From: Takashimella koratensis
Taxonomy: Eukaryota > Basidiomycota > Tremellomycetes > Trichosporonales > Tetragoniomycetaceae
Direction of reading: 5' to 3'
Assembly (NCBI GenBank): GCA_003116875.1
Contig: BCKT01000001.1
Coordinates: 2,227,486-2,291,485, forward strand
Length of the DNA stretch: 64,000 nt
Part shown: positions 37,145 to 48,236 of the stretch, piece by piece
Numbering within the stretch: the stretch's first letter is position 1
Layout of the letters: each line of letters starts with the position of its first letter
Notes under the pieces: model-generated
The model's input: only the letters and a program-made list of their open reading frames with translations
Databases searched by the model: none
What the model was told of the DNA's origin: nothing
Program-made: the position numbers and the translations under genes

Positions 37145-38733
37145 TTACAAAATGGCCATCTCGCGAAGCTGGTTGCGGACTGCAGAGGTGTGCTTGTCAG
37201 TTCTCCAGCACAACCCATGACCTTCGTCGTCCCGCACTCACCAATCGTATCCGTGACAGCAGCCATGACGACCTTGAGTTGAGCGCTGTCCGTCGCAGTA
37301 GTCACGCTAACAAGAGTCAGCCTTACCCTTTGGTCTCACACAATCCTCTCCACCATCATCTTGATCACTCCAACACCCCCCAACACTGCCTGCCTGAGCT
37401 TCTACTCACTGCATGTAGATCTCTTTGGCCGGGTTCTTGTTCAGCGTTCTGAACTTGGCCTTGAAGAAATCTGCCGCGTCATTGAACGATCCAGGCTTCC
37501 CTGGGAAGTCTGGGAAAGTGACGACGACTTGTTGCTGAGGATCTTTAATCTTCTCCATCAAGAGATCCGCCTTGTTCAAGAAGAGAATCATGGACGATTT
37601 CACAAACCCTGTCATCGTCGTCAGCTCCTATCTTACCAAAGACAGCACGCGCTTAAACCGTTACTCACATTGCGAGTTGACGATCGATTCCCAGAGGATT
37701 AAAGCCTCGACCATTCCATTCGAATCCTTGTCTTCGATAATACACGAGTTGTAATCCGACAACGCAGCGAGGAAGATGATTGACGTGACGTTCTCAAAGC
37801 AAGAAGCCCATTTTCTACGCTCACTTCGTTGTCCACCAACATCGAAAAGTCGGAAGATCATGTCGTTGATATCGAATCGGGTCTCGGAGATACCTGTTGT
37901 CTTGGAACGAACGCGGAGGACGTCGTCTTGCGATGGTTTGTAGCTCGGGACGAACAGGCGGTCAAGGTCCGCGTAGAAGCTGGGGTCACACACGTTAGCG
38001 ATAAAGCAATTTGGGGTCGAACTAGCCCAGACACCCACTATGGCATGTTTTCTTGCAACGCATACTCGTGCGCTCGCTTGTAGCACTCCTGGACCTGCTC
38101 GTCCTGCCAAAGACTGCGGAGCGCTTCGAGATACCGCATGGGGAATGACTCGCCCGTGTTGATGGGGACCTCGTTATCGACGAGCGAGATGTACCGCCGA
38201 TTAGAGGCAGCGACCGCTAAACCAAGCTCGTCCATCGTATCAATGATGCTCCTCATTCCTCCGACGATATTGGAGAAGACGATTTTCCTGCAAGGGCGCA
38301 TGTCAGTATGGCTCGGGTGATGTAGGTTATGGAGCAAAAGTGGGCCAGGGGGTGGAGAAGGAGTAACCCACCGGTAATCTTCAATCTCCTCCTGGGTGAA
38401 CGGTTTGGTGTGGATGTAACGCATCTGCTTGAGGACGGTGGACTTGCCCGACGCCCCAGCACCGAGAAGCAAGAGCTTGACTTCGCGTGCGAGCCGCTTC
38501 TCATCCTGTCACATGGGGTCAGTGATGTTGTCCGGTTGAGGGTGGAGGTGAGAAGGTGAGAAACTGAAGAGCTGAGGAATGGAAGCAGGGTAGGCGCTGG
38601 AATGAGAACGTGCTCAGTGCCCGGCACACCGCCCGCGCACCCAACGCTTACTCACCTCTCTGAGCGCCTTGTCGATTTCCCGTGACCGCTGATCGGCGGG
38701 GCTGTCGGCCTCGGACGAAACGCAACCACCCAT
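37145..38733 (-). CDS. Heterotrimeric G-protein alpha subunit
   Basis: Membrane-bound GTPase that couples receptors to pathways such as cAMP or pheromone signalling. The start [15 protein letters not shown] supplies an N-myristoylation glycine and a palmitoylation cysteine. Motifs: [17 protein letters not shown] (P-loop), [16 protein letters not shown] (switch I with the catalytic arginine), [20 protein letters not shown] (switch II with the catalytic glutamine), [11 protein letters not shown], and [13 protein letters not shown] (the TCAT-like motif). The end NQLREMAIL lacks a cysteine at position -4, so it is not a pertussis-toxin-type tail. Around eight exons and 355 residues, normal for the family. 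In the P-loop the near-invariant glutamate of GAGESGKST is alanine (codon 38452-38454). Which fungal G alpha class it belongs to cannot be settled by eye. Confidence 0.93.
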
Positions 38734-40111
38734 GTTGAGTAGTTTGAAAGTGGTGGTGAATTGGGAAGGATGTCACCCCAAGTCGACGAGTCGAGATGGA
38801 ATGGAAAGGTGGGGGAAGTGGATGGATGGGACGGGTGAAGTGGTGAAGAGTCGAGATCGAGATGGAAGTGGGGGGGAGTCGACTCGATAGGATATCGGTG
38901 TGCGAACTTTGAGGAGGAGGTGATGGGCGTCGACGATGATGAGTGGCGCCCAAGGAGGTGGGGTGGGGAAGGGCAAAGGGGAGGGAAATAAGGGGCCGGC
39001 CGGGGTGATGCGAGGTGAGACCCGGACGAGGTGATGACAGGATGATGAAGGTGCGCTGGAGGCAGGGTGCGGGATGGCCAAGGGGGTAGGGCAAGGGAGG
39101 GAGTGGACTTGACTAGGACTGTGCGTCAGAGTCCTTTGCAAGGCTGGCTTGTAGTGGAGAGCGAGATTGCGCCCGACCTCGTGGTCCTTTCGCTCGGTGG
39201 TTGTTTCAAGCAAGCTCTCCCTGGTCTAACGGCCGGTCAAGAGCGACGGCGATAGCAGGCCGCTGAGAAATGACGAGGCGGGGGTTGAGATGATGGTTTT
39301 GATGAAGAGGTCGATGATGGAGGAGTGAAACGAGGTACCAGAGCTAACACGAGTTTTAGAAATCGTGATGGTCAAAGGTATGCGGTGGGGAAGGGGAGAA
39401 AGTGGGGGAGGAGAGGCAGGATGGTAGAAGGAAGGGGTGAAGGGGGAGGGCGAAGGATGTAGGAAGCAGAAAGGGGTAGAGGAAAGAGGGCGAAGAGTCG
39501 ACGGGCCAAGGGTTGAGAGGGTCGTGCTCAGTCGGAGGCGGAGTCAAGAGTGGCCGGTGCGCAGGCTAACGAGTGATCCCAGGGGGACGTTCGCTGAAAG
39601 GGACGATGGCGGCGAGGGGTCGTCTCTGATCGACAGCGCAGGCCGGGTTTGCAGGGGGGTCGAGCCGTGCAGAGTGATGGTGATGCTGTGTCGCAAGGTG
39701 ACCGAGGTGTGGAAGAGAAGGGACGACTTAAGTTGGAGTTGAGTGTTGAGTGTTGGAATGAGCAAGTGGACGGTGGACAGAGGACAGAGGACAGGGGCGA
39801 GGCTAGTGGTTCATGCGTGCACTGTGCCCAGGGCCTGGCTGTCGACGTCGTGCTGTGGATGGGTGGGTGGGTGGGTGCGGCGGGGNGGCAAGAAGAGCAG
39901 AGGTCAAGTTGTTGGACGAAAAGAGACGAGAGACAATGGAATGCATTCCAGCAGACAAAGACAATGGACGATGAACAATAGAGTGAAACAAGCGGCGTAC
40001 AGTCTACCCAGGGTAAAGGACCCTATTCTATTGTTCGTCTCAATCAGGAAAGTACTGTATCAACCCAAGAACAATGATGAACCCCAGCCAACGCCCACGT
40101 GGCAGAGAAGA
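38734..40111. other. G alpha promoter and gene-poor stretch
   Basis: A 1.4-kb region upstream of the G alpha start. It contains purine-rich plus-strand sequence, a GGACAGAGGACAG-type short repeat (39766-39796), a GGGT run (39861-39876) and one ambiguous base (39886) that marks an assembly uncertainty. No supported gene. Confidence 0.5.
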
Positions 40112-40606
40112 CTAGACAGTCGTGCCTGCCGATGAATCTCGTCTCCTGCCCAAAGAAGTAATCCCGTCAAGTGTCAGTCGGTCGGTCTCGGGTGCGAGTT
40201 GCTTACCCGGCAGGGCAGGGCCATCATCATCATCATCTTCTGCCTCGTGTTGGGGACGCTCATCGCACCGGCCAACGCGGCCAACAGCGAGATGATCAGA
40301 GTGATGACCAAGATGCGGAACAGGTCGGCGGACGGAGAGAGAGCGGGGGGGGGGGGATGTTCCCAGCAGCCGAGTAACGAGCGAGTAGCGAGCGAGGAGA
40401 TTGACCAGCTCGGACTTGGCATACTGACCACTTCCACTGACGCTGTCGGGTTTACCGTCGCCATCGTCGCCATCGTCACCATCGTCACCCTCGTCACCAT
40501 ACCCAATTCCACTGCTCCAGTCCCATGGCCCCCGGCCGCCACCGCTGCCTTCGTCCTCGGCATTCAACCAATTCCCCGCACCTCCACCAACCTCAACTCG
40601 CCGCAA
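40112..40606 (-). CDS. Possible small membrane protein, gene model unresolved
   Basis: Tentative only. One minus-strand frame encodes acidic DEGDDGDDGDDGDG repeats and SGQYAKSELVNLLARYSLVT. The neighbouring frame, on the far side of a 12-nt C run (40345-40356 on the plus strand reads G), encodes a convincing hydrophobic helix, RILVITLIISLLAALAGAM, then a methionine run. No acceptor AG lies between the two frames. So either the homopolymer length is wrong, or this is not one gene. A possible intron (GTAAGC at 40201-40206, acceptor near 40146) lies at the 3' end. An upstream exon around 40730-40850 (VNPPTGKYGRGATETELWWG) may belong to it. I do not recognise a family. Confidence 0.22.
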   Translation of the reverse strand: MRRVEVGGGAGNWLNAEDEGSGGGRGPWDWSSGIGYGDEGDDGDDGDDGDGKPDSVSGSGQYAKSELVNLLARYSLVTRLLGTSPPPRSLSVRRPVPHLGHHSDHLAVGRVGRCDERPQHEAEDDDDDGPALPGKQLAPETDRLTLDGITSLGRRRDSSAGTTV

Positions 40607-42448
40607 CGGCCCTCGCCGATCTCACCCGGGACCCCATCACCTTACCACGATTCTAACCACTATCCCCGTAACCTCCATTCCCGTCGCTGCGCCCGTCGCC
40701 TTCCAACAGATTCCCACCTTCTCTTTTCTAGAAATTGACCGAGTTTCCTCCCTCCCAACCTCTCCTGCCTTCCCCGTCTCCCCGTCCCCACCTCCCCACC
40801 ACAATTCCGTTTCCGTTGCCCCGCGGCCGTATTTCCCGGTGGGCGGGTTCACTTGAAAGGAGAGGATAACACCAACCATGAGACTTGAGTTGAGCAAGTG
40901 GGCATATCGAAGGCGACGAGCGGGAAACAGTGTTTGTCTCATGTATCATGTGGTCATACTTTGATTGTAGACTACTCCCGAATCACACAGGACATGAGAT
41001 GAAGAGGGTATACAAACTCACATGTTTAGACGGCTGTTGGTCGAACCGTTTTCTTGACACTCTGGTGCATCCAGAACTTTTGAGTTACTGATGAATCAGA
41101 GGGACAGTCGCTTCTTCCGCACCGCAACTTGAGCTTGGTCGTCTCGTAACCTTTTACCGTCAGTGTCATATACCACCTCACCTTCTCCGGCGGTGCGCCC
41201 GTCAGCGCCCGCGCCCTTATCCTCCTCGCCTTCGCGCTTGTCCTTGTCCTTGTCCTTGTCCTAGCCCTCGCCCTTGCCCTCGTCCCGCCTCGCCTCGCCT
41301 GGGTCGCCGTCGTTCCCTGTCCCGTTTCATCCTTTCATCGTTTACGACACAGAAGGCCCGCGCCCACTCCTCTCGTTGCGCCCATTCCTACGTAACCTAC
41401 CTCCACTTTTCACTTTCCCCTCTCTCTCTCTTTCTCTCCACCCTCCTGCCTCCCGTTCGACCTCCACCTCGTCACTCACTGATCGACAACACATTCCACC
41501 GCCCTTCCTTACTCCCCGAGCCTTCTTGACGACGTCAGAGCCCGAGGTATACAGGTCGCCCATCTCGGCGTCTTTCCCAGCCTCCCCTTGACCCTTGTCG
41601 AACCGTCTCCTGCCGATTCGGTGACCAAGACTCATTCAAGGCCAAGCCTGGTGCCCTCGAGGTAGCCTTGTTGCCCACTTTCTTCCAAGCTCACCCTGAT
41701 CAACCTCATCATCTTCAACCCTCCCGCTTGTGATCTCCACAGCCTCCAGCCTCCACTACACTGCCCAACCCTTGCCCTACGCACCGACCAGGGATTCAGT
41801 TGCCTCGACGACCAACCAATCGCCCAACCCAATCATCCAATCACCCAACCATCCCTGCCCTCCGTATCCCTACTTCATCTCCAATCCCGGATCTTACCCT
41901 GTCCGCCGTAAGCACCACCACGCCCTCTCCCCATTCCTTCCCACCCCTCCCCATCAGCGCGTGTTGACCTCGCGGCGAACCTTCTATCCCTTTGCGCTCC
42001 TCCTGTCCTTGCTCCGGGCAGCTCCGCCCCGGCCCCTTTGGCCCTGCCCTTGCTTACGGTGTCAAGCGATCCGCACGGCCGGGCGCAAGTTGCAGCGGGT
42101 GAGTGGAAAGTGTCTGCACCGTGTCGTGTTCCGTGTGTGTGCCTAGTGCTAGGTGCAATCTACTACTACTCTCCGGCTCTCGGTGACCTCCGTGACCGTG
42201 TTTTCTGTTTTCAACTTTCCGCTCATCCTCTGGTTATTGTGCCCTCGCCCTCATCCTTCTCTTCCTTTTCCCCTCCCCTCGACTCTTGACTCAGAGCTTA
42301 TAACATCCTCCTCGCTCCCTTCCCTTCCCCCTCCCCTTCCCCTTCCCACCCTTTCTCCCCCTCACTCGTCTTCTAGCTCACATCTCTTCTCGCCGACCAA
42401 TTTCACACCAGTCCGCAGTCACCTTCCGCCCATATCTCGCCGACCTCC
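40607..42448. promoter_or_regulatory. Upstream region of the Zn2Cys6 gene
   Basis: A region of 1.8 kb before the regulator's start, strongly pyrimidine-rich on the plus strand from about 41200 on (CCTTGTCCTTGTCC repeat at 41237-41262). It looks like a promoter plus a long 5' untranslated region, possibly with an intron near 42098. Open frames such as 41730-42146 show only low-complexity Ser/Pro sequence and were not called. Confidence 0.45.
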
Positions 42449-45400
42449 ATGTCCATCCCGGCGCTCGCCTCGATGCGATCAACGCTCGGCGATCTGCCCC
42501 CTATTTCAACTTCTCCAGCGCTCCATTTCTTACCCAATTCTTCACCCATGCTCCACCGCTACTTTGACGTCGGCGGAGGTTCGACTGCCTCGGCCTCGGT
42601 ACACCCAGTCCATCACTTACCTCCTCGCATCCCTTCGCCGCCCCCGACCGCAGCGGAGAACGTGTTCGGAACGGAGCGCGCAAACCCCGCGGCTCCATTG
42701 AAGAAACCGGCTACCCCGCGACTCCAAGCAGACACGAGTCCACCGGACCAGGCAGGAACAAGTCATTCCGCCAGTGACTCCAAACGAAGGAGAGGACGCC
42801 TCGCCACCGCGTGTACCGAGTGCAATCGCCGGAAGCAACGGGTGAGTCCTTATATGCCCCCAAGGCACTGGGGAAGGACGTCTCCATCAGCTACAACCCA
42901 CACTATCCCCCCTGCCGTTCAGATCTCGACAAATGCTGAACTTTGAACTATTCCCTACCCTTTCCTTTCCTGAACTTGACTCAACCCAGTGCGACGGGAT
43001 CATCCCTTGCCATCACTGCGTGAAACGCAACGTCTCGTCCGACTGCCGGTTCCCCGACCCCAATCTCAGGCCCTCGGGGACAGCATCTGACGGCGAGGAC
43101 AATAATAACAGCAATCCTTCGTCACACCGGCGGCGGCGGAAGAAGGCAAAGGCAAGTCTCAGTCATTCGACATCGCCGGACGAGCCGAGCCGGCAGCAGT
43201 GGTGGACGACCCGCGGAAGGAGCGACGAGCCCGAGCAAGAGCAAGACGAGATTGACGAAGAAGAAGGCGAGACTGAAACGTACGCGCCGTTCAGCCGTAG
43301 AGGTAGCGGAGCCAGCCTCGGCTCTTCACGGAGGGAAGGCAAGCACGCGCTCTCCCATCCGGCTGCAGACGCAAAGGCGACAACCTCCCGTGTCAAAGGA
43401 AAGTCACGCAAATCTGACAGACCCCCAACCCAAACGCAACCCCACCCTGATCCTCCACACTCCCAACCACCTCAACTTTCCCAACCCAACTTTCTCTACA
43501 ATCTCGCGGCGTCTCGCCACTCTCTCTCCCTGCCCATCTCTTCAGAGCGGTACGACCCGACCCTGAACGGAGATTCAAGCACCATGCCTGTTGTGGGGAA
43601 ACGGACGTCAGTGTACAGTATCCAAAGTGGGGAAGGCAATTACGTCGACGGCGGCGACCTTGACTCGGCCTTTTCCAGCGCCTCACCGAGGCTCCGCGCA
43701 AGGCGCCCGCCGACCGAGGAGACCTCCAAGGGAGGGAGCGACGACGACCCGCTCATGGAGGAAGGCGGAGCAAACTATGACGGCGCACACGGGATTGGCA
43801 GCTTAGCACGCGAAGGTGGAGGATCCAATGATGAGATCGATATGGTCGAACGTGAGTGTCAGCGCCATGAAGGCTATCCTTTGTTCTTGGTCTTTGAAGA
43901 ACGCCATACACTGCCGCTAACAGGCGTTGGTACCGAGCAGGCCAGTTTTACGGGACGAGCCACTTTGGTCCCCGGCTCGCCGCCCAGATGATGCACGTAA
44001 GTTGGGTTAGGGGGTGCAGCTTGGTCTCGATGATGTTCACACATCCCGGGCTAGATGCTGACGAGCGTGGCAGGGAGCTGCAAAAGTCACACTGCGTGAA
44101 AATGTGGTGGATGGACCTCACTACCCGAATCGGAAGATCAGCACGTTTGCGGAAGACGTCAAATCGTCGACTCTCGCGTACCAGATCCGAGAGTTCGCTT
44201 CCCAGCTGCCACGCAGGTCGTTATGCGAGCGGCTCGTACAAGCCTACTTTCAGAGATACAACGAGTGAGTTGGGCATATGTCAAGCGCACTTTTACCATG
44301 TCAATGGGCTAACACACCACAGTCAAACGGACATCCTATACGAGCCCGACTTTATGCGCAAATTTGGGGAATTTTGGAAACGTTCACTCGAGTACGAAGA
44401 CATTGCGTCGATTGATATGCGTTGGCTCGCACTCATGCTCATCGTTATGGCGTTCGGAGTCTTGCTTGACCGAGAAACCGACGAACCATATGAGATGTTG
44501 ACGGAGAGAGAGGAGATGAGTGTCAAGTGGTTCATGAGTGCTCGAAGGGCATTGGCGGAGGCTCCAAGTTTTTACGGCGAGTCGTTCGATACGGTCAGAG
44601 CCGGGGCACTGGTGAGTAGGGGTAACGGGGGATTCTGGTTATTGGAGGAGTTGCTGACGTTGCGGAATACAGGTCACCCTCTATTTGATCGTGTCGAGGC
44701 GTGTGCCAGAGGCATGGATCACGATCGGTACTACGATTCGAGGCGCTCAAGCCCAGGGGTGAGTGAGACACATGGTTTTTTGAAAGACGAAAAGTCGCTG
44801 AACAGTTTCACAACTCGTCAGCATGCACGTCGACGGTGAAGCATGGAAACTACCGGCCAAAGAGTCCGAGCTGCGTCGCCGGATCTGGGCTCAGCTTTAC
44901 ATTCTCGACCGATCTCTTGCCCTTTTCCTCGGCCGGCCATTCGGGATCCAAGATGGCCAATTCACCACCCGACTCCCCGCTAACATCGACAACGACTCTC
45001 TCGCCCTCGTCCCCCGTCCTGAACTCCCTCTCGACGTACCCACCAAGACGACTTTTCTCATCTACCATTTCCACCTTGCCAAAGTGATCGGCCGAATTTT
45101 GACGACGTGTTTTGGACTCTCTCCACGCAGACACGCCGACGTGATGGAGTGTGAAGATCTCATGTTAGGGTGGAGAGAAACCCTGCCTGGTTTCTTCAAG
45201 CTCGACAAGGCAGATACAAGTTTGGATAACCAGTATCCCTGGTTAACCTATCAGAGGCATACACTGAGTTCGAAATTCCATCAGGCGAGGATCACACTGC
45301 ATAGGCCGTATCTACTTCGACCCCTGGGAAGGGCCAGCTCAGCGTATATGAAGTCGGCAACGGCTTGCGTATTGTCCGCGGGTGCAGAGCTTAGACTTCG

Positions 45401-47061
45401 ATTAGGGCTCCAAGACGGGGACAAGGACCCGTTTGACAGGTTCAAGTGGATGACTGTGAGTCGGGCTGAATTCTTCCCATTCACTTTACCGTGCAGTAAT
45501 TGTTCTTCTGTACTTTTCCTCTTTCTCACTGTGGTCTGTCTCCCCTTGTGATCAATCCTCATTTCTGGGGTCGAGGCTAATGAGACCGCGCTGTAACCCA
45601 CAGGTCGCCTCGGGTTTCGCCCCCGCTACGATCTTGGGAATCCTCTGTGCACGAAAACGGCGTGACAAAGAATTCGACTATGGCGAGATCAAATCCTGAC
45701 TCCGGGCTTATATCGAGCAAGAGAAGAAAACGACTCGGCAGGATCCGACGCTTGAAGCTGAGCTGCGTGTACTGGATATGATGGTCGCGCAGTCGGACAA
45801 GGTGGATGCGAGCGAGGCGGGGAAAGCGGCGAGAGCTGCGGCGAATGCACAGCCACTACCGCTTCCTGCGCCTAGAGGGGAAGGAGGCAACGGGAATGGT
45901 GGAGGTGATCGTGGTGGTGTGGGGAAGGTGCAGAGATTAGACAGACAAATGACATTGTCGATCAAGCCGCCCTCGGTCCCGCATCTTCAACCAAACCAGG
46001 CCCCGATACAGGTATCGCCGACATTCTCGACACATGTGAACCAGCCTTCGACCCAGCACCTGGCACATCAACAGCATCAACCACATGCCACGCACCCTCC
46101 TCATCATGGGCATACGCCTCCTCAACAAGGATTATACAACCAGCCTACTCAGGGCATGAGCAACCCACCGCCCGGTACCGCCACGCCATCATCTACCAAC
46201 TCGGTCATCTACCACCCACCTCTTGTTGCGCCTACATACGTCGCACCGGCAGACCTCCTCACGCCACCCGACTCCCGCCATCCGATCATGTTTGACTCGC
46301 ACGTCCCGGCCCCGGGTCCGTCAGGATCAACGGGGAGCGTGCCTCAACCTGGGGACATCTTACGAAACGCACAGATGCAGCCATACACGACAACATCGAC
46401 CGGTGTAGGCGGGGTCGGGGCGGGAGGTGCACCGGGACCCGGACCTGGAACGGCACCGCAAAATATGGCATCAGCTCCATCGTCCTCCTCGTCGACGCCA
46501 GCGCAGAGCCATGTTCAAGGCCCACACCAGCCAATGCCGTCTTTCGATGTGAACGGCAGCGGTGGCGTTGCCATAGCCAGCGGGGTCAACGGCGATTCCA
46601 ACCCCGCCAATACCAACAACGGAATGATCAACCTCAATATCGGCGGCAATACGTACCTCCCTTCCACACTCCCTCAACCTTCGCCTCACACTCACCCTCA
46701 CTCGCAGCCGCACAACCACCCGGAAGTCTCCCCAATCGTCCCGTTCCCAACCTCTGGACTCGAGATGACCCTCACACCAAGCGCGCCTACCTTCCCTGCC
46801 CAACTCTACACGGACCAAGGGGAAGAATGGATGCACGCTACGGACCAGTTCTCAGGTGGCTGGGTACCCCGGCCCCCAACGGATCCGTCAGCGGGGACTT
46901 TCCCAGCAGCAGATAATGTGCAGGCTTGGCAAGGGTTGTTGGGGATTTTGGAGGTAGCGCCGGATAGCGTGCCGTGGTTTGGGCTAGGAGAGGGAGGAGC
47001 GGGTGGGTATGAGGCGTATGGAGAAGGGTATCCGGAGGGATATGAGAGGGAAGAAGAGTAA
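42449..47061 (+). CDS. Zn2Cys6 transcription factor with fungal_trans domain; in-frame TGA
   Basis: Binuclear zinc cluster regulator. SKRRRGRLATACTECNRRKQ, then R, joins across an intron to CDGIIPCHHCVKRNVSSDCR, giving C-x2-C-x6-C-x5-C-x2-C-x8-C. An acidic, Ser-rich linker follows. The fungal-specific regulatory domain reads IREFASQLPRRSLCERLVQA, DQTDILYEPDFMRKFGEFWK, IDMRWLALMLIVMAFGVLLD, GAQAQGMHVDGEAWKLPAKE, ELRRRIWAQLYILDRSLALF and LGRPFGIQD. A Gln/Pro/Gly/His-rich tail of over 400 residues ends at 47061. Within the frame, after FDYGEIKS, a TGA (45697-45699) interrupts it, and the same frame resumes with LRAYIEQEKKTTRQDP. No well-formed intron removes the TGA. A weak 60-nt one (GTGACA to AAG, 45662-45721) would keep frame. 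Eight or so exons. Target pathway unknown. Confidence 0.8.
45697..45699 (+). other. In-frame TGA within the Zn2Cys6 gene
   Basis: The codon string ATC AAA TCC TGA CTC CGG GCT interrupts an otherwise open frame that continues for over 1.3 kb. See the host gene entry. Confidence 0.75.
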
Positions 47062-47320
47062 GGAGGGCATGGGGGGGGGGGGGGGAGGGTGTGAGGTTGG
47101 GTCAAGGAGATAACACTTGATATCCACAATACAATCATAGTCACGAGCAACAACGCGAGCAACAACACGATCAACAACACGAAAACGAAACGAACACGAA
47201 CACGAAACCCAGCATATCATATCGAACAAGCTTTTGTACAAACAAGCCTGTCAAGTCAAGTGTATAGCCTGAACAACAACAGATGTGCATGTACGTTTTT
47301 GAACTCTGAGAATCGTCTCG

Positions 47321-47338
47321 ATATATATATATATATAT
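47321..47338. repeat. (AT)n microsatellite
   Basis: Nine uninterrupted AT units, about 260 nt downstream of the Zn2Cys6 stop. Confidence 0.9.
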
Positions 47339-47787
47339 GTATTGTACATAGGTTGTTATGAACGTTTTTGGGATTATGAAGTACAAGCACTTTTTCACGG
47401 TCTGGAATGCCACAGGGCGTGGGTCTTGAAGGAAACGCGAAGAAGGGGGCATTGTTCGTTGAGTTGTGAAGAGGATAACGGGGAAGAGAAAAGGGCGTAT
47501 CATTAACGATGTAGTGTATCAACAACAGGCGAGAGAAGAGACGAGAAGAGACACCGAGAGGACCAAAATGTACACAAAGAGGCGAGAAGAGGTAGGAGAC
47601 TGGAGAGGAAGAGAAAGGATGTGGAGGGGTTGAGGGTGAGAGACGAGAGACAAGAGACGAGTGCGCAGGATCAGGTCGAGAATGTCATGGTCCGCGGTTC
47701 GTGTATGCGGGCTACCACCAACCTCGTATGATTGCGCTTCGACATTCGTTTGTCACTCGCGTATCGCTACCGGCCGCCGCATCTTCG

Positions 47788-48236
47788 CTAGAGCATACTC
47801 AAATGATCGACCCACGCAATAGTCGGCTGAGGCGCCCTCGACCTGCTCCCAGCCCGAGTCGGATGCTGATGTGCGTGATGGTTATGTAACACGTGCGAGT
47901 CGTGTCCGCCCAACATCCCGTTGGCCAATGACGGTTGCGTGGACGAGATGTGGGATGGGAATGAGATAGGTGGGTGAGGACGATGGAGGGTACCGGTGGT
48001 CCCGAAGAGAGAAGGGGACAAGGGGGAGGAGGTAGGGTGAAGTGGGTGGGACTGGGGAGGTTTCTGCGCAAAGGTTAGCGAGTGCACATCAGTGTAAGCG
48101 AAGAGGGGGGAAGAGTGAGAGCAAGGGAGGTAGGCGGGGGGTTGAGGGAGGGCGAGAGACGTACTGAGAACATGCGAGGGAGACGCGCGAGAAGGCTCGC
48201 CGCCGAGCGTGGTATGAGTGTCGGAGACGGGTGCAT
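47788..48236 (-). CDS. Tentative two-exon gene, small His/Pro-rich protein
   Basis: Proposed from splice signals alone. Exon 1 (48165-48236) opens MHPSPTLIPRSAASLLARLP and ends RMFS in phase 0 at GTACGT. The intron ends with GCTAAC (a branch point) and CTTTGCGCAG. Exon 2 (47788-48063) continues KPPQSHPLHP in frame and ends PTIAWVDHLSML. The product would be about 115 residues with a basic, mitochondrial-like N-terminus and a His-rich middle (HVLHNHHAHQH). The consistent phase and good branch point argue for it; the low-complexity content argues against. No family recognised. Confidence 0.3.

Noticed and set aside
41274..42146. Upstream ORFs before the Zn2Cys6 gene
   Set aside because: Ser/Pro-rich translation of pyrimidine-rich leader sequence, with no splice link to the zinc-cluster exon that is better than the ATG at 42449.
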